In this document: positions 34,410-42,734 of the stretch, in pieces
Layout of the letters: each line of letters opens with the position of its first letter
Position numbering within the stretch: position 1 is the first letter of the stretch
Assembly (NCBI GenBank): GCA_049324695.1
Contig: JBMOMJ010000005.1
Span: 1-64,000, forward strand
Reading direction: 5' to 3'
Source of the DNA: PMG-095 sp049324695
Lineage (GTDB): Bacteria > Myxococcota_A > Polyangia > Polyangiales > Polyangiaceae
DNA: 64,000 nt
Notes under the pieces: generated by a model
The model's database searches: none
Seen by the model: only the letters and a program-made list of their open reading frames with translations
What the model was told of the DNA's origin: nothing
Translations under genes and position numbers: made by a program

Positions 34410-35564
34410 ATGAGAGTTCTTTTCGTCGATGACGAGCCACGTGTGCTCGAAGCCATCGAACGACTCTTTTTCGATCTCGACGTAGATTGGGAGACTTGCT
34501 TCGCGTCCAGCGTCGACAAGGCCCTCGCCGAGTTCGAAACGGCGCCCATCGACGTCATCGTTTGCGACATGCGCATGCCCGGGCAGGACAGCGCGACCTT
34601 GCTCAATCGAGTGTGTGAGCTCGATCCACGCACCGTGCGCATCGTTCTTTCGGGCCAAACCGACGAAGCCTCCGCGCTACGCGTCGTGCCCGTGGCACAT
34701 CAGTTCCTAGCCAAGCCGTGTGAAGCCAACACGCTACGGCGCGTAATCGAAAATACGCGCGCTCTCCGTCAGTTGCTGGACGACGCCAAGCTGCAATCGT
34801 TGGTCGGACAGATCGGGCATCTGCCGTCGCCGCCACGACTCTTCAGTGAGCTCTCGCGCCTTCTGGAAGACGACCGCGCCGACGCTACGCGCGTAGCAGA
34901 ACTCGTCCAGCAAGATCCGGCGATGGCAAGCAAGCTCCTACAGGTGGCAAACTCCGCTTTGTTTGCGTCATCGAATCCGGTCTCCGATGTGAAAACTGCG
35001 GTGGTTCGCCTCGGTACCCGCACGTTGCGAAATCTGGCGCTCGGTGTGGGCGCGTTCGAAGCGGCGCGCGGCTCGGCCAAACACCTCGCCAAGTTCATCG
35101 ACGAGCTGCAAAACCGTTCGCTCCGCATCGCACGCCTGGCCAAGGGCCTGAGTCAGAAGCCGGTCGACGCCGATGCAGCGTTCATGGCTGGTTTGGTCTG
35201 CGACTTGGGCCAGCTAGTGCTCGCTACGGTGGCTCCCGAACGGCGGCGGGAAGCCGAAGCCGCGGCATCTCAGCGCGAAATTGCGATGCACGCAGTCGAG
35301 CGTGCATTGTGGGGCGTAACTCACGCCGAAGTCGGAGCGTTTTTGCTCGGTTTGTGGGGTCTGCCGTTCTCGATTGTCGAGGCCGTCGCCAATAGCCACT
35401 CGCCGGAGCGCAACGCTCACGAACGTTGTGGCTTGCCACAGCTCGTGTGGTTGGCCGCATGCCTGGTGGAAGGCGAGACGCCCGATCCCAAACTAATCGA
35501 GCGTTTTCAAATGCAGGAGCCGCTCGCGCGTTCGCAGCGACTCCTTTCGGGACAAGCGGCATGA
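34410..35564 (+). CDS. Response regulator with HDOD output domain
   Basis: 384 aa from the ATG at 34410 (MRVLFVDDEPRVLEAIERLFF). Receiver domain at about residues 1-120 with acidic pair D7/D8 and phospho-acceptor D53 in VIVCDMRMPGQD. An HDOD domain covers about residues 140-340: IGHLPSPPRLFSELSRLLED, VAELVQQDPAMASKLLQVANSALF and AAFMAGLVCDLGQLVLATV split by loops. HDOD proteins are metal-free relatives of HD phosphodiesterases that work as signalling scaffolds. The stop overlaps the next gene start (ATGA), and the following REC and histidine kinase genes complete a probable two-component module. Confidence 0.92.
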   Translation: MRVLFVDDEPRVLEAIERLFFDLDVDWETCFASSVDKALAEFETAPIDVIVCDMRMPGQDSATLLNRVCELDPRTVRIVLSGQTDEASALRVVPVAHQFLAKPCEANTLRRVIENTRALRQLLDDAKLQSLVGQIGHLPSPPRLFSELSRLLEDDRADATRVAELVQQDPAMASKLLQVANSALFASSNPVSDVKTAVVRLGTRTLRNLALGVGAFEAARGSAKHLAKFIDELQNRSLRIARLAKGLSQKPVDADAAFMAGLVCDLGQLVLATVAPERRREAEAAASQREIAMHAVERALWGVTHAEVGAFLLGLWGLPFSIVEAVANSHSPERNAHERCGLPQLVWLAACLVEGETPDPKLIERFQMQEPLARSQRLLSGQAA

Positions 35565-36706
35565 CCGAAGTAGTGAACCCTAGAATCCTGTGCGTCGATG
35601 ACGAGCAACGCGTGCTGGACGGGCTCGAGCGCACGCTGTTCGATCACTTCGAGGTCGTTGCGCTGACCAAGCCGGAACAGGCGCTCGAACTGCTGCAACA
35701 ACGCGACGAGCGATTTGCTGTAATGGTCTCGGACATGCGCATGCCTGGCATGGACGGCGCGACGCTACTCGCCCACGCGCGGCGCATCGCTCCCGATACC
35801 ACGCGCGTGTTGCTGACCGGCCATTCCGACATGGAAGCGGCTATGGCCGCCATCAATCAGGGCCACATCTTCCGCTTCCTGTCGAAGCCGTGCCCACCCG
35901 AGGTGCTGGTGCCGGCGCTCACGGAGGCCGCCGAACAGCACAGACTGGTGGTGAGTGAACGCGAGCTGCTCGGCGAAACCCTAACGGGCAGCATTCGCTT
36001 GCTCACGGAGATCTTGTCGCTGATCGCGCCGCAGGTTTTCAGCCGTACGCAGCGCGTGCGCATGCTCGTCATGCACATGGTGACGAAGCTCGGGCACCCG
36101 CAGCCCTGGAAATTCGAACTCGCGGCCGCGTTGAGCTTGATTGGTTGTGTGGGCGTGCCGGAGGAAACGCTCACACGCGCCATCGCGGGGCTTCCGCTGG
36201 ACGCGGATGAAAAGAAGGCGTTTGCAGAGCACCCGCTGATTGCTCACCGCTTGTTGGCGCCGATCCCCCGCTTTCAAGAGGTGGCGGAGATGGTTCGACG
36301 CCAAATGAAGGTCGAAGGGGTGGATCCGTCGCCGGACGTCGAGCTTGGTGCCGCCATGCTGCGCATCGCCCGCGATGTCGAGCAATTGGTGGAGTCGGGC
36401 TCGACCATCGAAGAGTCCGTGAAAAAGCTTGCCCCCAAGCACAACGAGCGCGAGCAGAACCTGGCCGCGTTGCTTCGCGACTTCCAGGGTATGTCTCCGA
36501 AGAGCGTCAACGTGCGCAGCGTGCGTGTCACTCAGCTAACGGGTGAGATGGTGCTGGAGGACGATGTGCGCACTACCTCGGGCGTCGTAGTCGTGCCGCG
36601 CGGCCGTCAGTTGAACATGGTATTGCTGGAGCGGCTGTTGCGATTTGCGCGCGCCGGCAGCTTGATTGAACCAATTCGCGTTCAGGTACCCCGTCATGCC
36701 GGCTGA
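35561..36706 (+). CDS. Response regulator with degenerate HD-GYP domain
   Basis: 381 aa from the ATG at 35561. Receiver domain about 1-125: acidic pair D13/D14, phospho-acceptor D58 in VMVSDMRMPGMDG, and the Lys of FLSKPCPPE. The output follows RpfG-like HD-GYP proteins in layout (about 180-290) but the metal ligands are missing: the HDIGKIGIP equivalent reads SLIGCVGVPEE, the following His pair is RRQ (AEMVRRQ), and no GYP triplet is seen. It therefore is unlikely to hydrolyse cyclic di-GMP. A C-terminal beta-rich end follows (VRVTQLTGEMVLEDDVRTTSG). It overlaps both neighbours, so it belongs to one operon with REC-HDOD and the histidine kinase. Confidence 0.85.
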   Translation: MTEVVNPRILCVDDEQRVLDGLERTLFDHFEVVALTKPEQALELLQQRDERFAVMVSDMRMPGMDGATLLAHARRIAPDTTRVLLTGHSDMEAAMAAINQGHIFRFLSKPCPPEVLVPALTEAAEQHRLVVSERELLGETLTGSIRLLTEILSLIAPQVFSRTQRVRMLVMHMVTKLGHPQPWKFELAAALSLIGCVGVPEETLTRAIAGLPLDADEKKAFAEHPLIAHRLLAPIPRFQEVAEMVRRQMKVEGVDPSPDVELGAAMLRIARDVEQLVESGSTIEESVKKLAPKHNEREQNLAALLRDFQGMSPKSVNVRSVRVTQLTGEMVLEDDVRTTSGVVVVPRGRQLNMVLLERLLRFARAGSLIEPIRVQVPRHAG

Positions 36707-38078
36707 TCTACCTCTGGCCCGCTTGCAGCTGGCGTCAGCCGCTGGCGAACACAACTCCAACTGGGACGAGCTCCCGGACGGCGTTTTGGTACTCGACCAG
36801 AATGGCATCATCGAAGAAGCCAACTCGGCCGTGCTGGATCTAATCCAGCGCGGCCGCGAAGAAGTGGTTGGGCGGCGGATCGAGAGCATCACCGCCGAGG
36901 AAGACGTGCTGCGCATCGTGGGCTTCGAGACGGTGTTCGCCGCCGAGCAAAGCCGCGACACCAGCGTGATCTTCCTATCGAGCCTTGGCAGCCGACGCGC
37001 CCTGCTGGTCAACTCGTCGCGGCGGCCCGGCGGCGCGCGCACCTACCTGGTGATTCGTGCCGCGGGCAGCTTGCACCAGGAGCTCTCGGACACGACTCGC
37101 TGGGCGGCGAGCGAACAAGAGCGCGCCTACGAGCTCGCGCGCGCCCGCGACGCATTGGCCGCAAAAAACGCCGCGCTACGCGTCGCCCAAGCCGAGCTCG
37201 AGAGCGCCTACGACAAGATCAAGAACGAGGCCGTCGCACGCGAGCGATTGGAAAACGACCTGCGGCTCGCGCAAAAGCTGGAAGCCATTGGGCAGCTCGC
37301 TGCCGGCGTTGCCCACGAAATCAATACGCCGATGCAGTACATCGGCGACAACGTTTCGTTCTTGTCGCGCTCCTTCCAGCGCCTGCGAGACTATCTGGGC
37401 GACGCCAAGAAGCTGCTCGATGCAAGCGACGAAACCGAGCTCGCCGACGCGCGCAGTGCACTCGTCAGCGCTCACAAGAAGTTGCGCCTCGACTTCATGT
37501 TGGAACAAATCCCCAAAGCGCTGCTCGCCTCGCAGGAGGGCGTCGCCCACGTGTCCAACATCGTGCGCGCCATGAAATCTTTTGCGCGCGTCGATCAGGG
37601 TGAGAAGAACCAGGCCGACATCAACCAGGCGCTACGTGACACGCTGATCGTCGCGCAAAACGAGTACAAGAACGTGGCCAGCATCGAGACCGATTTCGGC
37701 GACGTTCCTCCCGTCAACTGCTTCATCGGCCGCTTGAACCAGGTGTTCTTGAATCTGATCGTCAACGCGGCACACGCCATCGCCGATGCCAAGCGCGAGG
37801 GACCTGGCCGCATTCGTGTGTCGTCGCGCGCAACCGACGGTGTCTTGGAAGTGAAAATCGCTGACAACGGCTGCGGCGTCCCGAGTGAGATTCGGCACCG
37901 CATCTTCGAGCAGTTCTTCACCACCAAAGAGGTCGGGCGCGGCACTGGGCAGGGCCTAGCCATCGCCCGCAACATCGTAGTTGAAGCACACGGCGGCAGC
38001 ATCGACTTCGAAAGTGAAGTCGACGCCGGCACCGTGTTCACGATTCGCTTGCCAATCGACGGTCACGCGCGCGTCTGA
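36696..38078 (+). CDS. PAS-domain sensor histidine kinase
   Basis: 460 aa from the ATG at 36696, overlapping the end of the preceding gene by 11 bases. A PAS-like domain occupies about residues 20-125 (NSNWDELPDGVLVLDQNGIIEEANSAVLDLI), followed by a coiled coil and the HisKA helix with H207 in LAAGVAHEINTPMQYIGDN. The HATPase has the N box (VFLNLIVNAAHAIADA), DNGCGVPSEIRHRIFEQFFTTK, the G-rich GRGTGQGLAIARNIVVEAHGG and a final FTIRLPI. No membrane segment is present, so it senses a cytoplasmic signal. It likely phosphorylates one or both receivers encoded upstream. Its stop lies within the palindrome at 38075-38107. Confidence 0.93.
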   Translation: MPADLPLARLQLASAAGEHNSNWDELPDGVLVLDQNGIIEEANSAVLDLIQRGREEVVGRRIESITAEEDVLRIVGFETVFAAEQSRDTSVIFLSSLGSRRALLVNSSRRPGGARTYLVIRAAGSLHQELSDTTRWAASEQERAYELARARDALAAKNAALRVAQAELESAYDKIKNEAVARERLENDLRLAQKLEAIGQLAAGVAHEINTPMQYIGDNVSFLSRSFQRLRDYLGDAKKLLDASDETELADARSALVSAHKKLRLDFMLEQIPKALLASQEGVAHVSNIVRAMKSFARVDQGEKNQADINQALRDTLIVAQNEYKNVASIETDFGDVPPVNCFIGRLNQVFLNLIVNAAHAIADAKREGPGRIRVSSRATDGVLEVKIADNGCGVPSEIRHRIFEQFFTTKEVGRGTGQGLAIARNIVVEAHGGSIDFESEVDAGTVFTIRLPIDGHARV

Positions 38079-38107
38079 CAGCGCGCAGCCGTCGCCAGCG
38101 CTGTCAG
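38075..38107. terminator. Perfect 10-bp inverted repeat spanning both stop codons of convergent genes
   Basis: CTGACAGCGC at 38075-38084 is exactly complementary to GCGCTGTCAG at 38098-38107, with a 13-base loop. The left arm contains the kinase stop TGA (38076-38078) and the right arm contains the lpdA stop (38104-38106). No U-run follows. It probably terminates transcription in both directions. Confidence 0.65.
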
Positions 38108-39525
38108 CGGTTCTGAATGTGAATGGCCTGCCCGATCGAGGCCGCGGCCGCTTCCATCAGCGCCTCACCCAAAGTCGGGTGTGGATGGATCGAGAGCGCC
38201 ATGTCCTCGGCGGTGGCCACGGTTTCGAGCGCCAACACCGCTTCGCTGATGAGATCGCTGGCAGAGGGACCCACGATGTGAATGCCGAGCACGCGACCGT
38301 TCTTGGTGTCGGTGACCACCTTCACGAATCCTTCCGTTTCACCGATGCTCATGGCGCGACCAAGCGCCGCGAACGGGAAGCGCCCGACCTTGATTTGATG
38401 GCCCTGATCCTTAGCTTCCTGCTCGGTAAGACCAGCGGTCGCAATCTCCGGCTCGGTGAAGACGATGCCGGGCACCGTAACCCAGTCCTTAGCGGCGGGG
38501 TGGCCCGCGATGACTTCGGCGCACACCTCCCCTTCCTTGCTGGCCTTGTGAGCCAGCATCGGCCGCCCGCTCACGTCGCCGATGGCGTAGACGCCCGGTA
38601 CGTTGGTCTCGCAGCGCTCGTTGGTGGTCACGAACCCGCGCGGATCGATGTTCACACCCACTTCTTCCAAACCAATGCCCTTGGAGCGCGGCTTCATGCC
38701 GACAGCTACCAGCACGGCGTCACAGGCTAGTTTTTCGGCTTTTTCCTGGGTCGTGATGTTGACCACCACTTCGTCACCCTTACGCTCGTAGCCGTCGGCG
38801 CGTGTGCTCTTCAGGATGCGGCCACCACGCTTCGTGATGGTGCGCTCGACCAAACGCACGCAATCCGGATCGATACCGGGCAGCAGGTTCGGGGTCAATT
38901 CGACGACGGTAAGTTCGCTACCGAAGCTCTGATAAACCATGCCGAGTTCGAGGCCGATCACGCCGCCGCCGATCACGACTAGGCGCTTCGGGATTTTGCG
39001 CAGGCTCACGGCCTCGCGTGCGCCGATGATGCGCTCACCATCGAACTCGAAGCCCGGCACCTGAATTGTGGCCGAGCCGGTTGCAATCACGATGCCCTTC
39101 TTGGCCTCGAGCACACGCTTGCTGCCGTCCTTGGCGGTCACCTCGATCTTACGCGGACCAATGAGCTTGCCGCGCCCGTCGATTACGTCCGCGCCATTCG
39201 ACTTCAAGAGGCCGCGCACGCCAGAGGTGAGCTTTTTGACGATGCCGTTCTTCCAGTCCTGCATGCGACCGACGTCGACTGAAATGTTCCCGACGACGAT
39301 GCCGTGCTCACCGATGTGCTTCGACTTCTCGTAGTAGTGCGCGTTTGCGATCAACGCCTTGGAGGGGATGCAGCCCCAGTTGAGACACACGCCGCCGTAC
39401 TCTTCCTCCTCGACGCACGCGGTCTTCACACCGAGCTGACCGAGCCGAATGGCACACACGTAACCGCCGGGGCCGCCGCCTAAAACAATCGCATCGTACA
39501 CAGCATCCATGACGAGGGCTCGCAT
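38104..39525 (-). CDS. lpdA: Dihydrolipoyl dehydrogenase
   Basis: 473 aa from the ATG at 39523-39525, which has GAGGAAG upstream; an internal ATG at 39508-39510 is an alternative five residues in. The FAD-binding GGGPGGYVCAIRLGQLG is at the start; the redox-active disulfide is in GGVCLNWGCIPSKALIA; the NAD-binding motif is VIGGGVIGLELGMVYQSFG; the FAD-phosphate motif ends in YAIGDV; and the C-terminal dimer domain has the catalytic HPHPTLGEALMEAA. It reoxidises the lipoamide of 2-oxoacid dehydrogenase or glycine cleavage complexes. It lies 68 bases downstream of an E1 alpha gene, which suggests a complex role, but no E1 beta or E2 gene is nearby. Confidence 0.96.
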   Translation of the reverse strand: MRALVMDAVYDAIVLGGGPGGYVCAIRLGQLGVKTACVEEEEYGGVCLNWGCIPSKALIANAHYYEKSKHIGEHGIVVGNISVDVGRMQDWKNGIVKKLTSGVRGLLKSNGADVIDGRGKLIGPRKIEVTAKDGSKRVLEAKKGIVIATGSATIQVPGFEFDGERIIGAREAVSLRKIPKRLVVIGGGVIGLELGMVYQSFGSELTVVELTPNLLPGIDPDCVRLVERTITKRGGRILKSTRADGYERKGDEVVVNITTQEKAEKLACDAVLVAVGMKPRSKGIGLEEVGVNIDPRGFVTTNERCETNVPGVYAIGDVSGRPMLAHKASKEGEVCAEVIAGHPAAKDWVTVPGIVFTEPEIATAGLTEQEAKDQGHQIKVGRFPFAALGRAMSIGETEGFVKVVTDTKNGRVLGIHIVGPSASDLISEAVLALETVATAEDMALSIHPHPTLGEALMEAAAASIGQAIHIQNR

Positions 39526-39593
39526 AGCGGAGTCTTCCTCGCTTCACAAGGGAGCGCGCGCGGAGAGCCTAGAAACGCGGTGGAAACGCCGGC

Positions 39594-40700
39594 TCAGGCG
39601 CCTTCACGCGGCTTACCGCGCCCCGCCCGCAACTGTTCGCGTTGCGCTCGCAAATGCCATGGCAAGCGCGCGTAAACATCGTCGAACAAACTGTCCGGTT
39701 CGGGCTGACCGGTGAGCTCCATCTCGGCGAGCGCCGAATCGATCTCTGCGTCGAGCTCACGCTCGATGGTTCCGGCTTCGCCGAGCGCGCCCGGGGCTAT
39801 CTGTTCGAGATAGCTACCCAGTCGAGCAATTGGGTCGCGAGCCCGCCAGTGCTCCACTTCGCTATCACTGCGATAGCGAGAAGGGTCGTCGCTCGACGAA
39901 TGTGGGCCCAAACGATACGTCACACACTCGACGAGCGTCGCACCGAGCCCAGCACGCGCGCGATTCAAGGCGCGCTCGATGGCGTCGCACACCACGAGCG
40001 GATCGTTGCCATCCACGCGATCACTCGCGATGCCGTAGGCACGCGCTTTCATGGCGAAGGTTGCGGCCGCGGTCTGACGCGCAGCCGGCACGCTGATCGC
40101 GTATTGATTGTTCTGGCACAGGAAGACGACCGGGGCGCCAAACACACCCGCGAAGTTCAAAGCCGCGTGAAAGTCCGGATGGCTCGTGGCGCCGTCGCCT
40201 AAAAACGCCAGCATCACGGCCTCACGGCCTAGTCGCTGCGCCGCCATGGCCGCGCCCACGGCGTGCGGCAGCTGAGTTGCGATCGCGCTCGACCACGATA
40301 CATGCCAAATCGCGCGACTGGCGTGATGGCTCGGCATCTGACGTCCCTTCAAGAGGTCGCGCGCGTTACCGAACAGCTGCGCCAAATACATGGTCAGTGG
40401 TAGCCCTCGCACCCAGGCCAACGAGCTTTCGCGCAATGCCGGGAACACCCAGTCTTCTGCCGACAGCAGCAGCCCCGCAGCGACGGGCGCCGCTTCTTGG
40501 CCAGTGCAGGCGCCGTAGAAACCGATGCGTCCTTGGCGTTGCAGCGCTTGCATGCGTTCGTCCAGGCGTCGCACGCGGCGCATGTGGCGCTGCAACTTCG
40601 TGAGTAGCTCGACGTTGACGGAAACAACCGCACCAGCGCGCAGGCTTCCGTGCTCGTCCAGCAAGCTGCGTGGCACTGCGACGGATTCGAGCGCGCTCAT
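39594..40700 (-). CDS. 2-oxoacid dehydrogenase E1 component, alpha subunit
   Basis: 368 aa from the ATG at 40698-40700, overlapping the stop of the HEAT gene (ATGA). Landmarks are LTKLQRHMRRVRRLDERMQALQRQGRIGFYGACTGQEAAPVA in pieces, the thiamine diphosphate-binding GDGATSHPDFHAALNFAGVFGAPVVFLCQNNQYAISVP region, the phosphorylation-loop-like YRLGPHSSSDDPSRYR, and the C-terminal helical part. The NN-x-Y-AIS-VP form is seen in branched-chain (BkdA) and Gram-positive-type PdhA subunits. The E1 beta partner and E2 are not next to it; lpdA follows. It decarboxylates a 2-oxoacid on TPP in a multienzyme complex. Confidence 0.9.
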   Translation of the reverse strand: MSALESVAVPRSLLDEHGSLRAGAVVSVNVELLTKLQRHMRRVRRLDERMQALQRQGRIGFYGACTGQEAAPVAAGLLLSAEDWVFPALRESSLAWVRGLPLTMYLAQLFGNARDLLKGRQMPSHHASRAIWHVSWSSAIATQLPHAVGAAMAAQRLGREAVMLAFLGDGATSHPDFHAALNFAGVFGAPVVFLCQNNQYAISVPAARQTAAATFAMKARAYGIASDRVDGNDPLVVCDAIERALNRARAGLGATLVECVTYRLGPHSSSDDPSRYRSDSEVEHWRARDPIARLGSYLEQIAPGALGEAGTIERELDAEIDSALAEMELTGQPEPDSLFDDVYARLPWHLRAQREQLRAGRGKPREGA

Positions 40701-41719
40701 CCGCGCGACTCCGCTGCGTCCAACAGCGCGAGCGCCTCGCGCACCGCCGCCGGATCTGCACGATCCGGACGAGTCAGAAAGAGCTCGAGCCTGCGGCGTG
40801 CCTCGAAAAGCCCTGCCTTGCCCGCTGCAGCGACACTCAGCGTGCGCGTCGCGAAGCTCCACGCATCGAGGCCCTTCAAAATCGCGGAACGCGCGCGAGC
40901 GTCGCCCAGGCGAGCGAGCGCGATGCGTGCGTGGTAGCCCTGCGGATCGCGACCGAACCACGCAAATGCGCGACGCTCCAACCAGGGAATCGCGGCGCGA
41001 ATTCCGAGCGTTGCCGCAGCTTCGATGGCCGCTTGCTCGTCATCCGGTGCGGCATCGGTCAACTTGCCCGCCAGCAGCTCGAGGAGCGCCGCTTCGCCGC
41101 TTGCGTCACCGAAGTGCGCGAGCAGCAACGCCGCCGCGATGCGTACATTGCCATGCGAGTCGGTGAGGCTGGCTTTGGCGCGCGCGCGCACCAATTCAGG
41201 CAGCTTGCGATCGGACCAGTGTGCTTCGGCAATGCGGAACGAGAGCCGACGCACTTCAGCGTCGGGATCCACCGTGCCCTCGAGCACACCGCGTTCAGCA
41301 CGCGCAGGATCCAGCTGATGCAGCGCTAGTAACGCCTGAAAGCGCTCCGCAGGTGCTTCCGCGGACAAGGTTTTCACCAGCACATCAATGACGGCTTCGT
41401 GGTCAGCAGCAGCGAGCTCACCCAACGCGAGCAGCGCCATCTGCCGAACCCGAGAAGCAGAGTCCGTTTCGGCGACGTCGAGCAAACGGGTCACCGCGAA
41501 CGTCGTATTGGCATCCGCGAGGCCAAGCGCCGAGGCGGCGCGCACGGCTTCCTCGGTATCACGCAGCCCTTCGAGCAAAGCCGAAGCCGCGGCTTGTTCG
41601 CCGTTGCGAGCGTAGCGCGCCAGATCGCGCACCGCCGAAATTCGAACCTCGCTGCGAGGGTTGCCGAGGTCACGCAGCGCTGCAGCCAGCGACCGCGGGA
41701 GCAACCCCAGCTCGAACAT
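40697..41719 (-). CDS. HEAT-repeat protein
   Basis: 340 aa made of about eight HEAT-like helical hairpins, for example LGNPRSEVRISAVRDLARYA, DTEEAVRAASALGLADANTTFAV, SASRVRQMALLALGELAAADHEAVIDVL split by turns, DPDAEVRRLSFRIAEAHW, DSHGNVRIAAALLLAHFGD and RIALARLGDARARSAILKGL. No signal peptide or enzyme motif is present. HEAT proteins are scaffolds; phycocyanin-lyase-type HEAT repeats look similar, but no such context exists here. Its start and the preceding lipoprotein stop share one base (TGATG). The stop overlaps the E1 alpha start, so it is part of the four-gene minus-strand operon. Confidence 0.88.
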   Translation of the reverse strand: MFELGLLPRSLAAALRDLGNPRSEVRISAVRDLARYARNGEQAAASALLEGLRDTEEAVRAASALGLADANTTFAVTRLLDVAETDSASRVRQMALLALGELAAADHEAVIDVLVKTLSAEAPAERFQALLALHQLDPARAERGVLEGTVDPDAEVRRLSFRIAEAHWSDRKLPELVRARAKASLTDSHGNVRIAAALLLAHFGDASGEAALLELLAGKLTDAAPDDEQAAIEAAATLGIRAAIPWLERRAFAWFGRDPQGYHARIALARLGDARARSAILKGLDAWSFATRTLSVAAAGKAGLFEARRRLELFLTRPDRADPAAVREALALLDAAESRG

Positions 41720-42318
41720 CAGCCTCCGACGCCACCCGCGCCGGCGTCGGCTCCACCCGCACCGAGCCCGCCGGTATTCGACGTGCCCCCGTTGCCCATG
41801 CCGGAGCTACCCCCGTTCGCCATGCTCGAAGAGCCCCCGGTACTGGCGCCCGAGCACACGTTGTCCGCTGGTAGCGGCTCCGCCGGCACGCTGTGACTTG
41901 CCCGGGACACGACACAAACCCTTTCGGGATCGCTATCTACCGCCAGCGCGTTCCAGGCGTTCGGTTGATGTTTTTCCGAAAAGTCCTGGCACTCGTAGCC
42001 GTCGCGACAGTCGTCGTTCGAGCTGCACTTCAATAGACAGAAGCTACGAGCGAAACGCGACAGGCCGCTCGTGGCAGAGCACTCGGCGCGCGCCGACAAA
42101 CCCGGGTCGAAAACAACACACGCCGCCTCGGACGGACACGAGTTGGGCTCGCAGTTGAATATCGTGCAGTAGCCGCCCGGCTGCGTGATGTCGCAGAGCC
42201 GCTCGCCACCCTGCGAGCAATCGACGGACGTTTTGCAGTCATCGCCGATGTTGCGACCGCACGCCACCGCGAACAGCGCGACAACGGAAACGAGGTAAGC
42301 GAGAGGGGCACGGAGCAT
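41719..42318 (-). CDS. Cysteine-rich lipoprotein, unknown function
   Basis: 199 aa. Lipoprotein signal with hydrophobic core about residues 8-19 and lipobox LFAVAC (Cys 20). The mature part is rich in Cys (about 14 residues), with spacings such as CKTSVDC, CDITQPGGYC, CEPNSC and CSSNDDCRDGYEC that suggest disulfide-bonded small domains like those of myxobacterial secreted proteins. The end is a Gly/Ser/Thr/Ala-rich low-complexity tail (GGSSGMGNGGTSNTGG). It is the first gene of the operon with the HEAT protein, E1 alpha and lpdA, and is divergent from the ferredoxin by 53 bases. Confidence 0.7.
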   Translation of the reverse strand: MLRAPLAYLVSVVALFAVACGRNIGDDCKTSVDCSQGGERLCDITQPGGYCTIFNCEPNSCPSEAACVVFDPGLSARAECSATSGLSRFARSFCLLKCSSNDDCRDGYECQDFSEKHQPNAWNALAVDSDPERVCVVSRASHSVPAEPLPADNVCSGASTGGSSSMANGGSSGMGNGGTSNTGGLGAGGADAGAGGVGG

Positions 42319-42371
42319 TGGGGCGCGGCACTCTACACGCCATGGGCTGGGTGCGCTACATTGGACCGGTC

Positions 42372-42677
42372 ATGGCCACGCGCATCACCGACGACTGCAT
42401 CAACTGCGGCGCCTGCGAACCCGAATGCCCGAACAGTGCGATTTCCCAGGGCGACGACATCTACGTGATCGATCCCGAGCTGTGCACCGAATGTGTGGGT
42501 TTCTACGATCACGAGGCTTGCCAGGCCGTGTGCCCCGTCGAGTGCTGCCTGCCGGATCCCAATCACGTCGAGAGTGAAGAAACCCTCGTCAAACGCGCGC
42601 TCAACCTACATCCCGACGACGGGGAGCTGCTCGCGCGGGTCGAATCCGGCGCCTACCCCTCGCGTTTTCGGAAGTGA
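42372..42677 (+). CDS. 2[4Fe-4S] ferredoxin, Allochromatium (YfhL) type
   Basis: 101 aa from the ATG at 42372 (MATRITDDCINCGACEPECPN). Cluster I ligands lie in CINCGACEPECP. The second motif is the extended form, CTECVGFYDHEACQAVCPVECC, with extra residues between the second and third cysteines, followed by a C-terminal helix. This is the pattern of Alvin-type ferredoxins, which have very low potential clusters, including E. coli YfhL. It probably transfers electrons in the cytoplasm; the partner cannot be told. It stands alone, and converges with the peroxiredoxin gene across an 11-bp hairpin. Confidence 0.93.
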   Translation: MATRITDDCINCGACEPECPNSAISQGDDIYVIDPELCTECVGFYDHEACQAVCPVECCLPDPNHVESEETLVKRALNLHPDDGELLARVESGAYPSRFRK

Positions 42678-42683
42678 GTCACC

Positions 42684-42718
42684 GGCCTGAGCCGCCGAAG
42701 CGTGCAACGGCTCAGGCC
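42684..42718. terminator. Bidirectional terminator hairpin between ferredoxin and peroxiredoxin genes
   Basis: GGCCTGAGCCG at 42684-42694 pairs perfectly with CGGCTCAGGCC at 42708-42718; the loop is 13 bases. It sits 7 bases after the ferredoxin stop and 17 bases before the peroxiredoxin stop on the other strand. No U-run follows on either side. Confidence 0.65.
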
Positions 42719-42734
42719 ACGGCTGCCGGGAAAA

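Noticed and set aside
34114..34413. 99-codon plus-strand open frame between pspA and the REC-HDOD gene
   Set aside because: It overlaps the REC-HDOD start, has no ribosome binding site and shows no protein-like composition.
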